A stretch of 9,388 nt of DNA from Anaerolineae bacterium (GTDB lineage Bacteria > Chloroflexota > Anaerolineae > E26-bin7). The notes beneath the pieces are model-generated. The model did not search any database and was not told the origin of the DNA. It saw only the letters and a list, made by a program, of their open reading frames with translations. Location of the stretch: assembly GCA_029933115.1 (NCBI GenBank), contig JAOZOT010000120.1, forward strand, positions 1 to 9,388. The letters are read 5' to 3'. The translations under genes were made by a program, and so were the position numbers. Positions 6,501 to 9,388 of this stretch are shown piece by piece. The number at the start of each line of letters is the position of its first letter. Positions within the stretch are counted from its first letter, which is position 1.

Positions 6501-8470
6501 AAGCGTTGTAGAAAGGCTTGTAACTGCTGTCTTTCTTTTCCAGAAAGTGTTATGTCTATCCACCCTCGCTTCAGGGTGAAGGCCCACTTGGCGTGGGCGT
6601 TGGTCTGGGAGGGGGGCAGCAGGAACAGCGCGCCGGAAGACGCGTCCAGAGCGGCCGCAACCTGGCGCAAGGTGCTTTCGGCCACTGCTCCCGGGTCCAA
6701 GGTGGCTGCCAGTGCCCGGTCTAACTTGGTGAGCACCCGCAAATGGTCCATCTGGCGCGCCGTCTGGTAGAGTTGCGCATTCCGCAAGGCGATGCCCACC
6801 TGCTGGCCGATAGCCGTCAGCAGTGCGCCGTCCGATTCGGGGCAGGGGCGAGGCGTGCGCCAGGCGATTTGCAAGACCCCCAGCACTTTGCCGCCTGCAC
6901 TCAACGGGATACCCACGTGGCTGTACAGGCTGGCACCGGCCAACGTCTCCGGCGGCAGGCGCGGACAGGCGGTGATTAGTTGTGGCTCTGTCTGGGCCTT
7001 CCCATTGTTTAACAAGGGTGCACAGGCCGGGCAGGTGCGCAGTGGCGCTGACATTTCGGCTCTCACCAATGATTCGGGTACGCCGCGCCAGGCGACGAGG
7101 TGGGGCGGGTCATCCAGCGTGGGGCCGGGTAGCACTGCCCAGCCGGCATCGGCGCTCAGGACGGGTAGCACCACGTCAAGGATGGTAGAGAGCAGCTCTT
7201 CGGGATCCAGTGAGGTGGAGGCGGCAGCGGTCACGGCGTACAACGCCGTCTGCTCGTCGGCATGGCGCCGCAGTGCCTCCTCTGCCTGTTTGTGCTTGGT
7301 GATGTCGCGAACGATGCCGAGCATGCGGATCGCCTTCCCGCTTTCATCTCGGATGACGTCGCCTGCCTCTGCCACCCAGCGGACTGTCCCGTCCGGCCAG
7401 ATGATGCGATGCTCGACGGCATAGCCCTTGCCTTCTTCCAGGCAGGCGTTGACCGCATCAGTAAGGCGTTGGCGGTCTTGAGGGTGGACACAGGCCAGGA
7501 ACGTTTCATAAGTGGCGTCAAACTCCCCAGGGCCAAATCCGAACATGGGTTCGATTTGGTTGGACCAGTGGAGCTCACCACTGCGGATGTCCCAGTCCCA
7601 ACTGCCGATGTTGGCCGCCCGCTGGGCCAGGGCATACCGCTCCTCACTGAGCTTCAGTGCCTCCCCCGCCCGCTTGTGCTCGATAATAACGGTCAACTGT
7701 TCTGAGATGGCCTCCAGCCGTTGTAGATCTGATTCCGTGAAGGGCTCATCGCGAGAGATATTCAGCAGGCCAATAGCCTCACCTTCTGCCATGAGAGGGA
7801 TGTTTATCAGGGAACAGATGTCCAGCAGTTTGAGGACTTTGGGAGCAAGCTTGACCATCCTCTCCTCTTTGGTGATTTCGGCTATCATAGCCTGAATAGT
7901 GGGCCGGTCGTTGATGAGCTGAGGTTTACCCGCTTGCAGTGCCCTCAAGTACAGGCTTCCCTCTTTCAGGGGAATGTTGACCACCGGTATGCTCATTCCA
8001 ATCAGCTTCTCAATCCGCTTCACTATCGCCGGGGGGAGGTACGAGTTCTGCATGATCAGGTGTTGCTTGTCCTCGCTGAAGAGATATATCGCTGTTCCGA
8101 AGCAGGAGAAGATCCTGGTTATCTCCCGACACAGCACCCGGGTGATCTCTTGCAAGCTACCTCCCCGGTTGACGGTGTTGTTCAGTGAATTGATCAGAGC
8201 CAGGTCTTCCATCCGTTGCTGGATTTCTGTCTCCGCCCGCTGACGCTCGGTGATGTCGCCGGCGATGATGCCCAATACGATCCATATCAGCAGCGGGCCG
8301 ACCAGGCCGAAAAGCAGGATTTCCACCATGACGGCCGGGGTTATGCTCCCTCGCCCGATCACCAGGCAGCCTACTATTTCGTATCCTATCGCCAGCACAA
8401 AGCTGCTGGCCGGAATTGCCCAACGCAACAGGGTAATCGTTTTTTGTGATAGCAATCTCTTCCTTGACAT
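3509..8470 (-). CDS. giant multi-GAF/PAS membrane sensor histidine kinase
   Basis: A sensor kinase of about 1653 residues, far longer than typical histidine kinases. In order: two membrane helices (about 13-34 and 49-70), GAF1 (88-265), PAS with PAC (271-396, NIGSWDWDIRSGELHW), then GAF2 (405-567), GAF3 (574-739), GAF4 (747-908), GAF5 (917-1075), GAF6 (1084-1244) and GAF7 (1253-1411). HisKA (1422-1501) has phospho-acceptor His1446 in LAHEINNPLQSV. The HATPase (1541-1651) has NLLLNAIEAM, DSGMGI and GSGLGL. The catalytic signatures are intact, so it should autophosphorylate and then phosphorylate a regulator, probably the adjacent OmpR-type protein. The short loop between the helices makes extracellular sensing unlikely, so the GAF/PAS array is probably cytosolic. 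The start is uncertain: ATG at 8470 is preferred because the preceding codons do not look coding. ATG at 8539 and TTG at 8587 are alternatives; the TTG lies in a predicted hairpin loop and none has a clear ribosome binding site. Ligands cannot be read from the sequence. Confidence 0.92.
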   Translation of the reverse strand: MSRKRLLSQKTITLLRWAIPASSFVLAIGYEIVGCLVIGRGSITPAVMVEILLFGLVGPLLIWIVLGIIAGDITERQRAETEIQQRMEDLALINSLNNTVNRGGSLQEITRVLCREITRIFSCFGTAIYLFSEDKQHLIMQNSYLPPAIVKRIEKLIGMSIPVVNIPLKEGSLYLRALQAGKPQLINDRPTIQAMIAEITKEERMVKLAPKVLKLLDICSLINIPLMAEGEAIGLLNISRDEPFTESDLQRLEAISEQLTVIIEHKRAGEALKLSEERYALAQRAANIGSWDWDIRSGELHWSNQIEPMFGFGPGEFDATYETFLACVHPQDRQRLTDAVNACLEEGKGYAVEHRIIWPDGTVRWVAEAGDVIRDESGKAIRMLGIVRDITKHKQAEEALRRHADEQTALYAVTAAASTSLDPEELLSTILDVVLPVLSADAGWAVLPGPTLDDPPHLVAWRGVPESLVRAEMSAPLRTCPACAPLLNNGKAQTEPQLITACPRLPPETLAGASLYSHVGIPLSAGGKVLGVLQIAWRTPRPCPESDGALLTAIGQQVGIALRNAQLYQTARQMDHLRVLTKLDRALAATLDPGAVAESTLRQVAAALDASSGALFLLPPSQTNAHAKWAFTLKRGWIDITLSGKERQQLQAFLQRFRESQEAISLSADELLKLSDRHHKLAERWGAGGLAVPIWSDEELIAVLALGGRSADRPLTKEDRALAQAAANRAGQAIQNARLYQNAQRQATQLAVVNEAARRAVSILDMDQLLQEVVTTIQKSFNYHSVSLFLLDEAGGDLEMRAIDGSFPGPIPPNYRQAIGEGMIGRAAKTGQPLLANDVSQAPHYITGFSKKPLTKAELCVPLKLADRVIGVLDIQSTQLNAFDEADLLAMETLADQIAVAIENARLYQETVRRLEEAQVFSTVATALTRSLDLDQVLQAIVDSATHLIPASTGGVLHLVDEARGKLVPRAISSPGINIQEKVEMSIGEGIAGLVMQEKQPLNVPDVEKDGRFIATETDTSTRSLLVAPLLIDSTCIGTLSLNSDQVRAFSADDERLLTTLAAQAAVAVRNARLHQEIQRRLEEVVFLNRVGRVVTSSLDLEQVLTTVMEETILMLGTEAGSILLLDEENKELVFEAAVGPHADKLKGLRLPLNQGIAGWVVQTGQRLLAPKVKDDPRFYPGVDETIGFVTKSLLAIPLKVRGEVIGVIEAVNKTEGDFSQADVRSLSSMAQWAAIAIENARLFTETQRRFEEMAALYSVSLDITARLEMPDLLKSIVERAVGLLQAEAGGVYLYDREQENLRLAIGYNYVERYVGVTLKPGEGLAGKVLQTERPLIVNDYRTWEGRAAAFESNHPFTATLGVPLKWQKRILGVLVINADARKRTFDQDDIWLAILFAHQAAIALENAHLYEELQERMEEQKRIQAQLSQSEKLVALGQLAASLAHEINNPLQSVIGCLGLAQEELSEGGEVDQCLQIALDEVRRVARTVTQMRDLHRPAPGEREPTAVNALLEQVLGLSKKRCQESGIEVIWQPAADLPLLPLMSDQIRQVFLNLLLNAIEAMPQGGRLRVSTAYTGQPSGVSVEFTDSGMGIAADVLPRIFEPFYSTKPQGSGLGLFISHSIVEQHGGYITVKSQVGEGSTFTVWLPAPPI

Positions 8471-8556
8471 TTTGCCACGAGTGAAAGGTTTATCTCTTGA
8501 TACAAGTCGTTGCCCCTGTGTCGGCTTCTCAAGAGGCATCGGAGCCAGGTTAAAGC

Positions 8557-8609
8557 AAACCCCAGCCGTCTGCCTCTTGGCAAGCAAGGGCGAAGGTTAG
8601 CTGGGGTTT
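8557..8609 (-). promoter_or_regulatory. inverted repeat in the leader of the giant kinase gene
   Basis: Arms AAACCCCAGC (8557-8566) and GCTGGGGTTT (8600-8609) are perfectly complementary over ten bases. They enclose 33 bases that contain a second small hairpin, TGCC-TCTT-GGCA (8571-8582). In the minus-strand transcript this would fold about 90 bases before the preferred kinase start. No T tract follows, so it is not a classical terminator; a leader RNA structure or a protein site is more likely. Confidence 0.4.
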
Positions 8610-8690
8610 ATCTACTCAACGACGAGGGGGGGCAGCCCTCGAGGCCATAGATAAAGCAGCTAGGTTATCCATTTGGTGTGCCAGGGGGCT

Positions 8691-9050
8691 CTATTCCTCT
8701 AGCGGGGAATTGGGGCGTGGATTTTGCCTTCTGTAACGCCGATACCTCTCATAGGCGTGTTGCAAAGCTGTGATAATCGCCTTTTGTGCTGGACCGTAAT
8801 AACGAGTTCGAATCTCGTTCTGGATTTCCGCTACCCCCTCAGAAAGATGATGCCCGATAAGCAAGTCTAGGATGAACTTCTCCCCCAGCGAGGGAATGGA
8901 AGAGCAGGAAGCATCAACTATGACATCGGTGGTAGGGTCTACCTCCAGTTCCAGCCCTAAGACGTTGTAGGCAAACTTCGGAGAGATGTTCTCAGGTAAT
9001 CGGGCATGACCGACGAAAAATAAGGTTTTGTCCTCGCTATCTATAAGCAC
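8691..9050 (-). CDS. DUF3870 family protein
   Basis: A 119-residue soluble protein that matches the DUF3870 family, whose biochemical function is not established. Recognisable family features are FFVGHARLPENI at 11-22, VIVDASCSSIPS at 43-54 with a Cys in the loop, FILDLLIGHHLSEG at 59-72, and IRTRYYGPAQKAIITAL at 80-96. A basic tail (ERYRRYRRQ) follows. The start is GTG at 9050, supported by GGAGG (9055-9059) four bases before it. A strong promoter lies about 240 bases upstream, with a corrinoid-protein remnant between. I recall this family near corrinoid-dependent methyltransferase genes, and the remnant fits that, but the link is from memory. The giant kinase gene begins about 220 bases downstream with no clear terminator between, so read-through is possible. 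Confidence 0.85.
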   Translation of the reverse strand: MLIDSEDKTLFFVGHARLPENISPKFAYNVLGLELEVDPTTDVIVDASCSSIPSLGEKFILDLLIGHHLSEGVAEIQNEIRTRYYGPAQKAIITALQHAYERYRRYRRQNPRPNSPLEE

Positions 9051-9054
9051 CTTT

Positions 9055-9070
9055 CCTCCCTGTAAGGAGA
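9055..9070 (-). promoter_or_regulatory. ribosome binding site with possible self-masking hairpin
   Basis: The minus strand carries GGAGG (9059-9055) four bases before the GTG start of the DUF3870 gene, which decides that start. Just upstream, TCTCC (9070-9066) could pair with GGAGG, with one G-U pair, around a six-base loop, hiding the ribosome binding site. The stem is short and its function is speculative. Confidence 0.45.
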
Positions 9071-9102
9071 GTCATCAGGTACTGTGTAACGTACATGATG
9101 AC
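9071..9102. repeat. inverted repeat upstream of the DUF3870 gene
   Basis: GTCATCAGGTAC (9071-9082) and GTACATGATGAC (9091-9102) are complementary at 11 of 12 positions around an eight-base centre, TGTGTAAC. The repeat lies immediately before the ribosome binding site region and at the exact 3' edge of the corrinoid remnant. It could be an operator or a leader hairpin. It has no T tract, so termination is unlikely. Confidence 0.55.
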
Positions 9103-9254
9103 GCCATCTTGACCTGGTCCCACAGGCCAGCCTCCTTCAGGGCCTTGGTGGTGCGGGGCCGTGGCCCGCATAGTCGTGGCCAACAGGACCGACATGCCCG
9201 CGATGTCCGGCTTCGCTCCCTGACGGCCTGGACGGGGGCCTGGGGCGACATGTC
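9102..9254 (-). pseudogene. remnant of a methyltransferase-type corrinoid protein
   Basis: Translation in two frames recovers an internal part of the cobalamin-binding domain of MtbC/MttC-like corrinoid proteins, which carry methyl groups on cobalt for one-carbon metabolism. In one frame DMSPQAPVQAVRE (9254-9216) resembles the family pattern DVPPExFVxAVRE. In a second frame PDIAGMSVLLATTMRA (9210 to about 9163) matches the highly conserved PDIxGMSALLTTTM, which holds the SxL cobalamin motif. Back in the first frame, TTKALKEAGLWDQVKM follows. A one-base deletion near 9211-9218 and an opposite shift near 9145-9165 explain the frames. The N-terminal helical half, the DxHxxG cobalt-ligand motif and the C-terminal GG region are missing, so the piece cannot be functional. 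It now forms the transcribed leader between a strong promoter and the DUF3870 gene. Confidence 0.75.
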
Positions 9255-9288
9255 ATTGCTCAACGAGCGAGAAAATGGAACTATTATA

Positions 9289-9317
9289 AATATACCATCA
9301 AAATTGGTATTTGTCAA
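9289..9317 (-). promoter_or_regulatory. strong sigma70-type promoter with internal palindrome
   Basis: On the minus strand TTGACA (9317-9312, perfect consensus) is followed after exactly 17 bases by TATATT (9294-9289). A second TATAAT follows directly (9288-9283) but is too far from the -35 box. Within the spacer, and touching the -10 box, lies the palindrome ATACCA-N7-TGGTAT (9292-9310), placed as a repressor operator would be. The first intact gene downstream is the DUF3870 gene. Confidence 0.7.
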
Positions 9318-9330
9318 TGATTAGGCATAG

Positions 9331-9388
9331 GCGGGTAAGTCCGCACGTAAACGTGGGCAAGTGATCGGGTGGGGCATGTTCCCACACA
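9331..9388. other. hairpin-rich window edge, no gene seen
   Basis: Three short perfect stems follow one another: GCGG-GTAAGT-CCGC (9331-9344), CACGT-AA-ACGTG (9344-9355) and GTGGG-GCATGTT-CCCAC (9369-9385). No reading frame with a family signature is present. The arrangement could be the 3' end of a neighbouring transcript or the end of an IS200/IS605-type element; the window stops before this can be decided. Confidence 0.35.

Noticed and set aside
4200..7300. Repeated linker sequences as a CRISPR-like or tandem DNA repeat
   Set aside because: The repeats have a period of about 500 bases and are explained by GAF domain units in one reading frame; no short repeats with unique spacers exist.
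3750..8600. Many plus-strand open frames of 80-210 codons opposite the giant kinase
   Set aside because: They are antisense shadows of a GC-rich gene; the minus-strand frame has continuous GAF, PAS and kinase domain signatures.
8610..8690. GAGGG..CCCTC stem as a terminator between the DUF3870 and kinase genes
   Set aside because: The stem is only five pairs and no T tract follows on the minus strand.
9055..9288. Cobalamin riboswitch before the DUF3870 gene, suggested by the corrinoid relic
   Set aside because: No B12-box-like sequence or multi-stem core was seen; the stretch is accounted for by the relic and a simple inverted repeat.
9075..9317. An 80-codon minus-strand open frame as a real small gene
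   Set aside because: Its first codon is the TTG of the -35 box, so it would not be transcribed in full. Only two pieces of it match the corrinoid family, with the middle in another frame.

Overview
The window reads as chromosomal DNA of a bacterium, most likely a member of the Chloroflexota (Anaerolineae-like). That placement is inference. It rests on a very long multi-GAF histidine kinase, an MglA-type small GTPase, a DUF3870 protein, the remnant of a methyltransferase-type corrinoid protein, and dispersed palindromes built on GTGGCGACTT..GTCGC between genes. All intact genes lie on the minus strand and read from right to left.

Layout in transcription order, right to left. (1) 9331-9388: an edge region with three short hairpins and no gene. 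(2) 9289-9317: a strong sigma70-like promoter (TTGACA, 17 nt, TATATT) with a palindrome in its spacer. (3) 9102-9254: a decayed internal fragment of a cobalamin-binding corrinoid protein with two offsetting frameshifts. (4) 9071-9102: an inverted repeat just before a good ribosome binding site. (5) 8691-9050: a DUF3870 protein. (6) 3509 to about 8470: a giant membrane histidine kinase with two membrane helices, GAF, PAS, six more GAF domains, HisKA and HATPase. (7) 2645-3373: an OmpR/PhoB-type response regulator with its own promoter-like leader. (8) 2220-2644: a gap of about 425 bases with terminator-like hairpins, 11-bp direct repeats and one copy of the dispersed palindrome. (9) 990-2219: a soluble HisKA-HATPase-REC hybrid kinase without a sensor domain. 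(10) 424-1023: an MglA-type GTPase whose start overlaps the kinase stop by 34 bases. (11) 1-423: a hairpin, a second copy of the palindrome, and a probably degraded piece of coding sequence on the plus strand.

Proposed joint working (inference): the giant kinase integrates several ligands or redox signals through its GAF/PAS array and phosphorylates the adjacent DNA-binding regulator. The sensorless hybrid kinase and the overlapping GTPase form a second, translationally linked unit. In it, phosphorylation may be connected to an MglA switch, a type of protein known elsewhere for controlling polarity and gliding motility. No MglB/Roadblock partner is present in the window. The DUF3870 gene seems to be what is left of a locus that once held a corrinoid methyltransfer gene. 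No CRISPR array, tRNA, rRNA or complete mobile element was seen.
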